The notes beneath the pieces are model-generated. The model made no database searches, was not told where the DNA came from, and saw nothing but the letters and a program-made list of their open reading frames with translations. 51,282 nt of DNA from Psychroserpens luteus. GTDB taxonomy: Bacteria > Bacteroidota > Bacteroidia > Flavobacteriales > Flavobacteriaceae. Every line of letters starts with the position of its first letter. Within the stretch, counting starts at the first letter, position 1. Positions 15,903 through 25,215 of this stretch are shown here, piece by piece. Location: the NCBI RefSeq assembly GCF_015319355.1, contig NZ_JADILU010000012.1:1-51282 (forward strand). Direction: 5' to 3'. Both the position numbers and the translations under genes were made by a program.

Positions 15903-16633
15903 CGACGTTGTCTAACTGCTTCATATAAAAAAGCACCACAAGCTACAGAAACGTTTAGGGATTCAATTTCACCTAAGATTGGTAATTTAGCTCTTTCATC
16001 TGATACTTTTAAAACAGATGGGTTGATACCTTTACCTTCAGATCCCATAATGATAGCACATGGTTCTGTAAATGAAACATCATAAACCGTATTTTCTGTT
16101 TTTTCGGTAGCAGCAATGACTTTTATTCCGCTTGCTTGCATATAAAAAACTGCATCTTTAATGTGATCTACTTTACAAATAGGGATTTTAAAAATAGCAC
16201 CTGCACTCGTTTTAATAGCATCACCATTTACAGGAGCACCACCTTTTTTCTGAATAATTATACCAGAAACACCAGTACACTCTGCTGTACGAACAATAGC
16301 TCCAAAATTACGAACATCACTTAATTGATCTAGTAATAGAAATAAAGGAACTTTACCAGATTCTAAGACACTTGTTACCAAATCTTCAATATCATAAAAA
16401 GTAATTGGTGCTATTTGAGCAATCGCACCTTGATGATTTCCCTTTGTTAATCTATTTAGTTTTTCTACTGGTACGTAAGAACTATTTAAGCGTTCCTTTT
16501 TTAGTAATTGTTCTAACTCAGTAAATAACTCACCTCGTAAACCTTTTTGTAAAAATATTTTATCAATGTTTTCACCAGATTTTATAGCTTCAATAACCGC
16601 TCTAATACCAAAGATAGTTGTTTCTTTTTCCAT
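15899..16633 (-). CDS. rlmB: 23S rRNA 2'-O-ribose methyltransferase, RlmB-like (SpoU/TrmH family)
   Basis: 244 residues. The N-terminal RNA-binding substrate domain (TTIFGIRAVIEAIKSGENID start) is followed by the SPOUT knot methyltransferase domain. Its three SpoU motifs are visible: LLLDQLSDVRNFGAIVRTAE (motif 1), CAIIMGSEGKGI (motif 2) and ESLNVSVACGAFLYEAVRQ (motif 3). The family methylates G2251 of 23S rRNA in E. coli; other TrmH-like targets cannot be excluded. The promoter box is fused to the terminator of the upstream sulfotransferase-like gene. The stop overlaps that of the rhomboid gene. Confidence 0.9.
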   Translation of the reverse strand: MEKETTIFGIRAVIEAIKSGENIDKIFLQKGLRGELFTELEQLLKKERLNSSYVPVEKLNRLTKGNHQGAIAQIAPITFYDIEDLVTSVLESGKVPLFLLLDQLSDVRNFGAIVRTAECTGVSGIIIQKKGGAPVNGDAIKTSAGAIFKIPICKVDHIKDAVFYMQASGIKVIAATEKTENTVYDVSFTEPCAIIMGSEGKGINPSVLKVSDERAKLPILGEIESLNVSVACGAFLYEAVRQRR

Positions 16634-16637
16634 GGTT

Positions 16638-16645
16638 CAAAGGTA
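16638..16645 (-). promoter_or_regulatory. -7 box of rlmB, directly after a terminator
   Basis: On the minus strand TACCTTTG is an exact TAnnTTTG box that begins where the T-tract of the preceding terminator ends. AACC then separates it from the rlmB ATG. No good TTG is seen at the -33 spacing. A leaderless rlmB transcript is predicted. Confidence 0.5.
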
Positions 16646-16677
16646 TAAAAAAACCATTCTAAAAATAGAATGGTTTT
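16646..16677 (-). terminator. Terminator after the arylsulfotransferase-like gene
   Basis: AAAACCATTCTA / TAGAATGGTTTT, a perfect 12-bp stem (16650-16661 with 16666-16677) and a 4-nt loop. On the minus strand a T-tract follows and runs straight into the rlmB promoter box. Confidence 0.85.
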
Positions 16678-16696
16678 AATCAATTATGTAGTACTA

Positions 16697-18340
16697 TTAG
16701 TTCTTGATAATTTTTTTACTGATACTTCTATCTCCAGAGTATATTTTCACAAAATACATTCCAGATTTAAACGCTGAAATATCTATTGTAGAATTTTGTC
16801 TAGCTTCGAGTACTTTTTGACCTAAAATAGAATACAATTCGATTTTGTCAATGGTTTCATTTGAGTTTATGTTGATATAATTTGATGCAGGATTTGGATA
16901 TATATTAACATTAACAAATTCTACATCAGTTACACTTAAATTCTCACAAGCAGATAAGTCTGGATTTAATTCAATAGGCGTTCCAGGTGTTAATTCCCTT
17001 CCTGCAAAAGCAGGGAAATCTAGTGCATATTTAATGGCTCTAAACAGAATACCTGATGTATTGGGTATATCTCCTTGAGTGTCAACATTACCATTAGTAT
17101 TGTTTACCGGATTTCTATATTTCCACACAATACTATCATTATTATCTATTTCAAAAATATCACCTTGTCGTCCTTCACAAATTAATATATTTCCGTTTGG
17201 TAATTGTTGGGCACTACTTACAATGGCAGAGTAAAACTCTGAAGGATCTGTTGATTGATCAGAGTATGAATAATCCACAGATAAAGGACCAAATGCGGTA
17301 TTTGGTGTATATTGATATACTCCCGTAGCTGTAGTTGGAGGTGTTACAATTATGGCTTCAGAATAAACAGGATTCCTACCATCTCCATTATTAAAAATCA
17401 TGAGTTTGCCAGCGTTATTTAATCCGTCTGCAATAAAATGAGGATAATGTTGCCCAAATAAAGTGCGATCTAATTCTGTGCCTTGTTTGTAAGCTTGAGG
17501 GTTTCCCCAACGATACAATAAATCGCCACCTTTACCATAAACACCACCAGAACTTGTTGCTGCCTCAGCTGTAGTAGTAGAATGGTCAATAACATAAACC
17601 TCACTTAAGTGACGAGAACTCATTACTACTTGGTCTAAATTTTCGTTATATTGTATGGAGTTGAAATGTAGCCAATTAGCAACTCCGTTAAGACCATTTA
17701 AGAAATTAATATCGATTTTCTCTGGTGTTAAAGCTACATTGCCAAAATTAGTTTTTGTATTGTCAAAATCTTGAATAAGATGATCTTTTGCGTTCCATTC
17801 CCAAACAATATTTCCTTGATTAGTGCCAACAGGTTCTACTTCTATAATTTGTTCGCTATAAAGGTTAGGCTGGGTTAACAAGTTAGGGTCTCTTCCTTCT
17901 GCTATAGCTTCTGTCTCAGACATTACAGTTGCAGCAAGAATTAAGACATTACCATTTGGCATAGGAAATATATCGTGATGCTGTCTAAATTGGTTACTAC
18001 TATATGTGTAAGACCAAAGAAGATTACTATCCCAGTCAAAAAGTTCTATAATGCCTCCTTGACCTCCAAATGTTATATTGCTACTGCCATCATCTAATCG
18101 TCCTGCTCTCAATAAATTTCCGTTAGGTAAAAGATATACAGCATTACCAGGTAAATAAGTGCTATTCCATTCGTTTATCACTTCACCACAATTATTAATC
18201 AAGAAAGATTTTGTGTTTGATGTGAATAATGTATAAGCATCAAATACATTTTCATTGATAAAAGTAGTTCCAACAGTGTTTTGTGCTTTGGCAAATGAAA
18301 GAAAAAGGAGTATTAAAATTAGAAGTAGTTTTCTATTCAT
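16697..18340 (-). CDS. Arylsulfotransferase-like protein with T9SS sorting domain
   Basis: 547 residues. A signal peptide ends near residue 20 (FAKAQ). The body (about 25-460) has repeated blades of the form LLPNGNLL, HHDIFPMPNGNVLIL, WLHFNSIQYNEN and QQLPNGNILICEG, typical of the arylsulfotransferase (ASST) six-bladed propeller. Conserved His residues sit where ASST enzymes bind substrate. The last approximately 70 residues (VNIYPNPASNYININ ... GMYFVKIYSGD ... IIKN) form a type A C-terminal sorting domain of the type IX secretion system, so the protein is secreted or cell-surface attached. Whether it transfers sulfate is unproven. It lies downstream of the SusCD operon but is separated from it by a terminator. 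Confidence 0.8.
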   Translation of the reverse strand: MNRKLLLILILLFLSFAKAQNTVGTTFINENVFDAYTLFTSNTKSFLINNCGEVINEWNSTYLPGNAVYLLPNGNLLRAGRLDDGSSNITFGGQGGIIELFDWDSNLLWSYTYSSNQFRQHHDIFPMPNGNVLILAATVMSETEAIAEGRDPNLLTQPNLYSEQIIEVEPVGTNQGNIVWEWNAKDHLIQDFDNTKTNFGNVALTPEKIDINFLNGLNGVANWLHFNSIQYNENLDQVVMSSRHLSEVYVIDHSTTTAEAATSSGGVYGKGGDLLYRWGNPQAYKQGTELDRTLFGQHYPHFIADGLNNAGKLMIFNNGDGRNPVYSEAIIVTPPTTATGVYQYTPNTAFGPLSVDYSYSDQSTDPSEFYSAIVSSAQQLPNGNILICEGRQGDIFEIDNNDSIVWKYRNPVNNTNGNVDTQGDIPNTSGILFRAIKYALDFPAFAGRELTPGTPIELNPDLSACENLSVTDVEFVNVNIYPNPASNYININSNETIDKIELYSILGQKVLEARQNSTIDISAFKSGMYFVKIYSGDRSISKKIIKN

Positions 18341-18460
18341 AGCTTAATTTTTTATAAATATAAGTGTAACTTTTTTTGCAAACCTATCATAAATAGACTA
18401 AATATGTTTTTTAGATATATACTTTAACATATAAATTTCTATCTGATTTAAATTTTTATC

Positions 18461-18496
18461 ATAAAAAAACCATCTCATTAGAGATGGTTTTTTTAT
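18461..18496. terminator. Strong terminator ending the SusCD operon
   Basis: ATAAAAAAACCATCTC (18461-18476) and GAGATGGTTTTTTTAT (18481-18496) form a perfect 16-bp inverted repeat with an ATTA loop. It works in both directions by sequence. It lies 16 bp after the stop of the last SusCD-linked lipoprotein gene. Confidence 0.9.
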
Positions 18497-18512
18497 AAAA
18501 ATTATTAAAAAA

Positions 18513-19553
18513 CTATTCGTTTTTTAATATCCTTTTTTGTTCTAATGTTAATCTATAATCTGCAAATCTACCTTGTGCAATTTGAGTATTATTACTGTCT
18601 GTGATGGTATACGTGTTTCCATTTTTTTCTACTGAAAAAGATGTAATTGCGTTTCCATTGCCATCATTAAGTCCTCCATCGTTTAATGGGAATAATGACG
18701 ATAAGTCAACCGATTCTAAAAAGACGCCATCTTTCATGAAATCTATAGATACTGGTACATTGTTGCCATCTGTAGATGTATTGCCATTGGCAGTCCAAAA
18801 ACTAGCATCAATAGTATATATGCCATCAGCATCTGAACTTATAATTGTTAATTGTTCAGGACAATCATTATAACTTGTTTGAATATAAGCACCATCAAAT
18901 ATTAACTCTAAATCTAAATCTAGACCTGCGTCAATATCACATGGGTCTTCACCACTATCTAAATAATCTCCAGACCAATTTAGTGTAGCTATCAAGTCAC
19001 TTCCTGTAAAATCATTTACGATAATACTTATATCTTCTTGTATGGTAGCATTCATTAATGATGTACCAGACAATCTTAAATTAATAGTTTGAGTTCCATC
19101 TTGTATAAAGTCTTGAAGAGTTTCAATGTTTAGTTGAATAGTTTCTGTAAAAGCTGGGTATGAAGCCACATAACCCGTTCCTCCAAGGTATCCATACTCA
19201 AACCAACCAGATTCAAACCATGTTGGATATGGTACTTCAATAGATTCAAATTGAACTCTGTCATAGAAACCATTACCAGTCGTTGGGTCTCCCTCTGCAG
19301 TCACAACAGGATTGCCATCTGCATCTAAGATGTCAATTCTAATATCTATTTTTTCTGAAACTGCATATTCTACATCAATAGTAAATACTGCAGTTTCGCC
19401 TTCAGTTACTGTTACAGAATTACTCAATAAAGTTAATTCTGGTTTTCCTCGTCTGGCAATTGAGTCATCATCATCTTGGCACGAAAAGGTCACAAGACTT
19501 AATAGGAATACAGCAGCTAGAGCGTAACTTATTTTTTTATTTATATTTTTCAT
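18513..19553 (-). CDS. SusCD-linked lipoprotein B, Calx-beta-like
   Basis: 346 residues from ATG at 19551-19553; a longer in-frame extension to 19664 would overlap the upstream gene and bury the signal peptide, so it is rejected. Type II signal peptide with lipidated Cys25 and an acidic QDDDD export tether. Residues about 35-180 look like a Calx-beta/Ig-type domain (LTLLSNSVTVTEGETAVFTI, ETIQLNIETLQDFIQDGTQT, SIIVND). The C-terminal half (LNWSGDYLDSGEDPCDIDAG onward) is Asp-rich beta structure that may bind calcium. Probably a surface-exposed substrate-binding accessory of the SusCD complex. Starts 13 nt after the preceding gene. Confidence 0.7.
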   Translation of the reverse strand: MKNINKKISYALAAVFLLSLVTFSCQDDDDSIARRGKPELTLLSNSVTVTEGETAVFTIDVEYAVSEKIDIRIDILDADGNPVVTAEGDPTTGNGFYDRVQFESIEVPYPTWFESGWFEYGYLGGTGYVASYPAFTETIQLNIETLQDFIQDGTQTINLRLSGTSLMNATIQEDISIIVNDFTGSDLIATLNWSGDYLDSGEDPCDIDAGLDLDLELIFDGAYIQTSYNDCPEQLTIISSDADGIYTIDASFWTANGNTSTDGNNVPVSIDFMKDGVFLESVDLSSLFPLNDGGLNDGNGNAITSFSVEKNGNTYTITDSNNTQIAQGRFADYRLTLEQKRILKNE

Positions 19554-19566
19554 ATTCTTTCTTGTA

Positions 19567-20430
19567 TTAAAGTGGTGTGTAAACTGAAACTCCATTTTCG
19601 CCATATCCTTCACAATACCATGAGATTGTAACAATACCTGTATCTGGATCAACCGAATTGACACCTCCTGATAATGGTATTACTGCTCCCCAAGGATCAG
19701 TTTGACCAACCCAAGATATGTCACCGCAATTTTCTGTAAATTCTACATCAAAACTTGTTGGTCCAGTGCCATAGGCAGTTGAATATGGTCCAACAGTATA
19801 AAGTCCTCCAGAAAAATCAACAACGTTATATAGTCCATCTTCTATAGCTTCAATCTCTACGTCCATAGTATGTGTACTAAAATCTGGTAAGAAATCATGA
19901 AAAGCATACGTTGTAGTTACGCTATACAGACCTCCAATATCAGAAAAGCAAATCCCATTAATCGTTATTGTTAATGTTTGAAATTGGGCACCTACTACAG
20001 CATTGTTATCTGCTGAGGTGATATTTAAAATTAAAACTTTCGGGTTGTCTATATTTATATTTTCCGAATAAAAATTAATATCAAGTGTTGCAAATTCTCT
20101 ATTTTCTGCAATAGTCAAAGATTGAGAATCGTTAACAAAATCAAAATCAGTTCCTGCTACAGCTGTTGAGCTTTGATCTACTTCAAAACTTACTGTAATA
20201 CTAGGATTACTTGAAAAATCGTTTCCACCTAACAGTACTACATTTTCACTAAATAGATTTACAGCTCCATCAGTAAGAAATGCTGGAGCAGCTTCACTAT
20301 TGTTAAAGCCTACCACATAAGGTGTGGTTGCAAAATCTGCTTCTAATTGCTGAGGATCATCATCAACGTTACAAGAGACTATGAGTCCAGCACTTAGAAT
20401 TGTAATTAAAATAAATTTAAATTTTTTCAT
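19567..20430 (-). CDS. SusCD-linked lipoprotein A
   Basis: 287 residues. Signal peptide MKKFKFILITILSAGLIVSC with lipidated Cys20 and an acidic NVDDD tether. It has beta-strand-rich repeats similar to the next gene (SITVSFEVDQSSTAVAGTDF, TLDINFYSENINIDNPKVLI, a pattern close to Calx-beta/DUF1735-like domains), then a Trp/Gly/Tyr-rich C-terminal domain (GGLYSVTTTYAFHD, WVGQTDPWGA, SWYCEGYGENGVSVYTPL). It lies 11 nt after susD and 13 nt before lipoprotein B, in the same operon. Likely a surface glycan- or peptide-binding protein; the ligand is unknown. Confidence 0.7.
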   Translation of the reverse strand: MKKFKFILITILSAGLIVSCNVDDDPQQLEADFATTPYVVGFNNSEAAPAFLTDGAVNLFSENVVLLGGNDFSSNPSITVSFEVDQSSTAVAGTDFDFVNDSQSLTIAENREFATLDINFYSENINIDNPKVLILNITSADNNAVVGAQFQTLTITINGICFSDIGGLYSVTTTYAFHDFLPDFSTHTMDVEIEAIEDGLYNVVDFSGGLYTVGPYSTAYGTGPTSFDVEFTENCGDISWVGQTDPWGAVIPLSGGVNSVDPDTGIVTISWYCEGYGENGVSVYTPL

Positions 20431-20441
20431 TTTTCTTTTTT

Positions 20442-21959
20442 TTAGTTAACATCCCAAAAGAGTGAAGAATTAAACGCAGTATCCACATTTTGGTTGTAAA
20501 TACTAACATTTGCTGAATTCCCTGTATATTCTGATGTTGGATATAATAATCGTATTGGTCTATTTGGTCTGTTTGTAATATCTGGAAGTGGCATATTACT
20601 TGGATATCCTGTTCTTGTATATTCAATCCAAGTTTCAATACCATTTGTTCCACCTAAATCAATCCATTTTTGAGTAATTATAGCTTCAAGTTTATCTGCA
20701 GTTCCATCCCAACCAATACCACTTACATTATTGGCACTGCTTAAATACGTTCCTGGTGAAGCACCTAATCTATTAAATGATGATTCTATTGCACTTTCAA
20801 ATAATCCTTTAGCATTTCCTGAGGATAATAATCCTTTAAATACTGCTTCAGACTGAAGGAAAAGTGACTCAGATGCTGTCATAATATAACCGTCTTGTTG
20901 TGGTGAACTCAATAAACCAGGTCCAATTCGTGAAGGTTGATCACCACCTCCTTGTGTGTTTCCTTGAATAGAAGACTGACCAGACCTAAGAGTGTATAAT
21001 CGTTGTAACCTTGAATCTGAAACACCATTTGTTGTTCCGTTTAAAAATTCAACCAAATATGTTGTAGGTCCTGCTCTAAGATTAGAAAATGTTTCATTTG
21101 CTGTATTTCCAAATTGTCCAGGTGCATAACCAAAAGTTTCTACAAAAGGGTTCATCCTATCTACTTCATCTGAATAGCCAGGATTAATAGTAACATCTTC
21201 TCCCATGCCTAAGAATTCTGCATTATTAAGTGATGCAAATTCAGAATTGAATATGTTTTGTAAGTCTGGATTAGCTTGAACTGCATCAGACATGCGTAAT
21301 AATATTCTAAGTTTTAATGTGTTTCCAAATTTAATCCACTTATTCATGTTTCCACCCATAATGACGTCATTAGATCCCATAGTGACCGCTGTACTTGTAT
21401 CTGTATTTTCAATTTGAGCTATAGCATCATTTATGTCGTTAATTAGAGCAACATAAACATCTATTTGATCATCATATTCTGGAAACAATAAGTCTCCACG
21501 TTGATGAATATCCGTGAATGGAATATCACCATATAAATCTACTAAATATTGAAAATAAAATGCTCTATATATTTTCGATACACCTTTAAAATAATCGTAG
21601 TTATCATCATAATCATTTGTGATAATCTGAGTTAAGTTTCCTGTTCTAGCCATTAAATTATCCCAAATATCATCATAAAAATCTGTAGTTAATTGATATT
21701 GGAATTCTACAAAATAAGGAGCTTGAACTTGTTGAGCATTTCCAGACCATGTTGCTACCATAGTATTACCTAGATCATTCATGGATGACATAAAAGTCTC
21801 TGAGGGTACAGTAAACGCACCAGGTAAAATTACTTCTGGAGGTAATTGATCTATAGCCACTCCATTAGGATCTTCATTAACAAGTACATCATTACAAGAA
21901 AATGTAAGAAATAACAGTGCCAATGACAACGTGTATTTTATATTATATAAGTTTTTCAT
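20442..21959 (-). CDS. SusD/RagB family nutrient-binding lipoprotein
   Basis: 505 residues. Lipidated Cys22 (LFLTFSC) is followed by the SusD-family start NDVLVNEDPNG. Helical TPR-like segments (ISKIYRAFYFQYLVDLYGDIPFTD, NKWIKFGNTLKLRILLRMSDA) and the C-terminal WIEYTRTGYP...NRPNRPIRLLYP are typical of the SusD-like group (SusD_2 type). It acts as the lid of the SusC channel at the outer membrane surface. It starts 4 nt after susC. The sequence does not reveal whether the ligand is an oligosaccharide or a peptide. Confidence 0.92.
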   Translation of the reverse strand: MKNLYNIKYTLSLALLFLTFSCNDVLVNEDPNGVAIDQLPPEVILPGAFTVPSETFMSSMNDLGNTMVATWSGNAQQVQAPYFVEFQYQLTTDFYDDIWDNLMARTGNLTQIITNDYDDNYDYFKGVSKIYRAFYFQYLVDLYGDIPFTDIHQRGDLLFPEYDDQIDVYVALINDINDAIAQIENTDTSTAVTMGSNDVIMGGNMNKWIKFGNTLKLRILLRMSDAVQANPDLQNIFNSEFASLNNAEFLGMGEDVTINPGYSDEVDRMNPFVETFGYAPGQFGNTANETFSNLRAGPTTYLVEFLNGTTNGVSDSRLQRLYTLRSGQSSIQGNTQGGGDQPSRIGPGLLSSPQQDGYIMTASESLFLQSEAVFKGLLSSGNAKGLFESAIESSFNRLGASPGTYLSSANNVSGIGWDGTADKLEAIITQKWIDLGGTNGIETWIEYTRTGYPSNMPLPDITNRPNRPIRLLYPTSEYTGNSANVSIYNQNVDTAFNSSLFWDVN

Positions 21960-21963
21960 TTTC

Positions 21964-24900
21964 TTAAAAGTTAAGTTTTACATTCATTGAATAAAATTTA
22001 GTTGGAGGCGTTTGTCCGTATCCACCTATTCCAGATCCTATTTCAGGATCATTGTATCCTCTATTTTCTTTAGGTAATACTACAAGTAAATTTCTACCAC
22101 TTATACCAATAGATAAACCTTGAATAAAAGTGTTTTCTAACATCTTACTTGGTAATGCATAACTAAGAGCAACTTCTCTAAGTTTGAAAGCAGTAGCATC
22201 AATCACAAAGTTTTCATCAACTCCAGTAAAATCACCACTTTGAACAAATGATTGATATTGTGCGTAAGCCGATGGCCCTCCATAAGATGGTCCTGTTAGA
22301 ACTGAAGTATTTGTTGTTCCAGAGCCTATAACTGTGGAATTAGGGAAAATAAAGTGACCTCTTCCATTTTCCGCAGTAATAAAACTACGACCTTGACCTG
22401 TTAAGTTATTATAAATGTTAGAGTAGAATACATGTCCTGTTCTAAAATCTGCAACAGCACTTAATCTAAACCCTTTATAGGTAATATCTGTTCCAAAATT
22501 TAAAATATAATCTGGAGTTGTTTTACCAAGCACTTTTAATCCAGATGCAGTTCTAGGTGATCCATCAGGATTTAAAACCACTCTGCCTTCTTCGTCTCTT
22601 TCGTAAGCACTACCTCTAATTAGAGGGAATTCTTGGCCTAATACTGCGGAAATATTTGGTGTGCCAGATGTTAGTGCAACAATATCAGTGTCTTCAGTAA
22701 TTTTCGTGGCTATTGTTTTTTGAGAAGCATAACCAACGTTTAAATTCCATCTTAAGTCATCCGTTTTAATTGGAGTTAAACCTAAATCAACCTCATACGC
22801 GTTGGTTTGAGTTTCACCTACGTTAATACCAGCGCTATATACACTAGTAGCAGATGATACAGAAGCACTTAATATTTGATTGTCATTTGTATAAAAAGAA
22901 TAACTACCATCTAGTGTAATTCTAGGAATTCCTCCACGCTTTAGTAATTCTAAATTTAAATTGGCTTCTAATGTGTTAATGAATTCAGGCTCTATGGCAT
23001 TATCAAATGTTGATGAAGGAATAATAAAGGAGTTGACACCACCAGAAAATGGAAATGCTGGAGGTCTAAAGCCAGTATCGAATAAACGATGTGGAGTTAA
23101 AGCAGATAGATTTGCAGCTTTCACAAAACCTCCTGATATTTTCATTCTGTGTAGAAAGTCAGATTTAATTTCTGGAAAAGCCTTGGTTGGTATAAATGAT
23201 GCACCAACAGAATAGTAAAAGAAACCAATATCTTTAATGGTTCTTCCAGGAGATTGTAACCTAGAATCCCATTCTTGTCTTCCTGTTAAATTTAAGAATA
23301 AATAATCTTTATAGCTTAAATCGATGTTAGCAAAAACAGCTTGTTGTCTGCCTATGAAACTATAGTCTGATACTGAAATTCCACTAGAAATATTTTCTAC
23401 GGTGTACAATCCTGGAAGTGTTAAGATATCTCCTGCAGTATTTTGAGTAAACCCTCTACTCTCTGTACTATTAAAACCTACTAATGATTTCAATTCTATA
23501 TCCTCAGTTAATTCATAATTAAAATTTGTAATTAAATCAGTGTATAATGATCTAGTGCTATAGCTATTTACTCTTAACGAGGATTGGATATCTCTACTAT
23601 CACCTGTTACAGTATATTCAGAAACGTAGTCATTGGCATAAGTGAAGCTTTTTCCGTTTTCTGAAACTACATTACTTCTTAAAACAGCACTAATGTTGTC
23701 GTTAAATTGGTAAGATAGTTCTGCAGATAAATCTGATCTTGTCTTTTCTGAAACATCTCTTTGATTATCTTTAACCCAATATGGACTATTAGCAAAAGCA
23801 GTCCAGTGATCACTATTACTTCCTGAGTCAAAATCAGTAACATCTATATTACTAGGTAATTGTGCTAATTCTGCATAAACACCACTTAAACGTACATTAC
23901 CATCATTATCAAAAATTGTACTTGCTACATTTCCATCATCAGAAGTGTAACGAGCATTTCCAGACATGGAGAATTTACCATATGTTCTTCCTGCACTCAA
24001 TGCGAAAAAGTCTTTTTTATAAGTGTCATCTGGTATAATACCATCTGTTTTTCGTCTGTTTGCTGATAAAGAATAAAATCCTTCACTATCTCCTCCTGAT
24101 AGTGTTATTGTATTTTGTATTGCAGTACCTGTATTAAAAAAGTCTTTCATGTTGTCTTTTTTAAATTCATAGGCACCATAGGTAAAGTCATTCACTGTTG
24201 GATAAGGCAATCCTACAGGTTGAAGAGAGCCATCAAATTCTGGACCCCAAGATCCTTGATCAAATGCATCAATTTCTCCCCAATATCCTTTACCATATCT
24301 ATCTTGTAGTTGCGGTAAAAAGGCAATTTCTTCTATGGTAAGCGTAGTGGATAAAGAGATGTTGAGTTTGCCTTGGTTTCCTGCGCCTTTTTTTGTAGTT
24401 ACAATAATAACACCATTTCCTCCGCGAGATCCGTAGAGAGCAGCTCCATTAGGTCCTTTTAAAACGTTTATAGATTCTATAATTTCAGGATCTAAATCTG
24501 ATAATATTTCAGCTCCTGTTTCATTATCTATTCCAGAAATAACATTATCAATAACAACTAAAGCAGCGTTTGAACCAGATAATGATCGAGTTCCTCTCAG
24601 TATAATAGCTGTAGTAGGATTTACACCAGTATTAGTTGTGTTAATCTGTAAACCTGAAACTTTACCTACTAGAGATTGAACTGCATCTGGATTATTTGCA
24701 GATGTGATTTCTTCTGCTTTGAGGTTCTCGTAGGCTGTAGTGATTTCGTCAGGCTTTCTTTTAATACCTACTGCAGTAACGATGACCTCGTCTAGAGCAT
24801 CTGCATCTTCGAGCATCGTAACATCAATAGTATTTGATGTGCCTACTTTAATTTCTTGCGCTTTTAAACCAACATAAGAAAACACCAAAATATCACCTAC

Positions 24901-25098
24901 ATTACTTTTAATAGTGTAAAGACCATCAAAGTCTGTTTGTGTACCTGTAGAGGTGCCTTTAACAATAATGTTGACTCCTGGAAGCGGTAAGGCAGATTGA
25001 TCTGTCACTGTTCCTGTAATAGTTTTTTCTTGCGCCAGTGTAAGTTGCACAACTAACAAGAGTAATAGCGTTAGAGCTTTACTGAGAGTTTTTTTCAT
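21964..25098 (-). CDS. SusC/RagA family TonB-linked outer membrane transporter
   Basis: 1044 residues. Signal peptide about 1-22. Carboxypeptidase-regulatory-like domain about 24-98 (GTVTDQSALPLPGVNIIVKG, DGLYTI, LVFSYVG). TonB-box-like DEVIVTAVG (103-111), plug domain about 120-235 (LVGKVSGLQI, ILRGTRSL, INVLKGPNGAALYGSRGGNG), then a 22-strand beta-barrel ending in NVKLNF with a terminal Phe. It is the energy-dependent importer paired with the SusD lid. It heads the four-gene operon. No regulator (ECF sigma/anti-sigma, HTCS, SusR) or glycoside hydrolase is encoded beside it, so the substrate cannot be inferred from context. Confidence 0.95.
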   Translation of the reverse strand: MKKTLSKALTLLLLLVVQLTLAQEKTITGTVTDQSALPLPGVNIIVKGTSTGTQTDFDGLYTIKSNVGDILVFSYVGLKAQEIKVGTSNTIDVTMLEDADALDEVIVTAVGIKRKPDEITTAYENLKAEEITSANNPDAVQSLVGKVSGLQINTTNTGVNPTTAIILRGTRSLSGSNAALVVIDNVISGIDNETGAEILSDLDPEIIESINVLKGPNGAALYGSRGGNGVIIVTTKKGAGNQGKLNISLSTTLTIEEIAFLPQLQDRYGKGYWGEIDAFDQGSWGPEFDGSLQPVGLPYPTVNDFTYGAYEFKKDNMKDFFNTGTAIQNTITLSGGDSEGFYSLSANRRKTDGIIPDDTYKKDFFALSAGRTYGKFSMSGNARYTSDDGNVASTIFDNDGNVRLSGVYAELAQLPSNIDVTDFDSGSNSDHWTAFANSPYWVKDNQRDVSEKTRSDLSAELSYQFNDNISAVLRSNVVSENGKSFTYANDYVSEYTVTGDSRDIQSSLRVNSYSTRSLYTDLITNFNYELTEDIELKSLVGFNSTESRGFTQNTAGDILTLPGLYTVENISSGISVSDYSFIGRQQAVFANIDLSYKDYLFLNLTGRQEWDSRLQSPGRTIKDIGFFYYSVGASFIPTKAFPEIKSDFLHRMKISGGFVKAANLSALTPHRLFDTGFRPPAFPFSGGVNSFIIPSSTFDNAIEPEFINTLEANLNLELLKRGGIPRITLDGSYSFYTNDNQILSASVSSATSVYSAGINVGETQTNAYEVDLGLTPIKTDDLRWNLNVGYASQKTIATKITEDTDIVALTSGTPNISAVLGQEFPLIRGSAYERDEEGRVVLNPDGSPRTASGLKVLGKTTPDYILNFGTDITYKGFRLSAVADFRTGHVFYSNIYNNLTGQGRSFITAENGRGHFIFPNSTVIGSGTTNTSVLTGPSYGGPSAYAQYQSFVQSGDFTGVDENFVIDATAFKLREVALSYALPSKMLENTFIQGLSIGISGRNLLVVLPKENRGYNDPEIGSGIGGYGQTPPTKFYSMNVKLNF

Positions 25099-25215
25099 AT
25101 TTGAGTTAATTAAATTAGTCTTCCAATCAAAGTTCTTAATAAAATGTTAAAAAACCTATATTAATTACATCTTTTTTGTTAAAAAAATGAATAATTCATT
25201 TTGCTATCTAATTAA

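Noticed and set aside
18601-18873. Plus-strand open frame opposite lipoprotein B
   Set aside because: Antisense shadow of a low-complexity Asp/Asn/Ser-rich coding region.
19554-19664. N-terminal extension of lipoprotein B
   Set aside because: It would overlap the upstream gene and displace a clear lipoprotein signal peptide that begins at 19553.
16697-25098. Calling the SusCD region a polysaccharide utilisation locus
   Set aside because: No carbohydrate-active enzyme, sulfatase or PUL-type regulator is encoded nearby.
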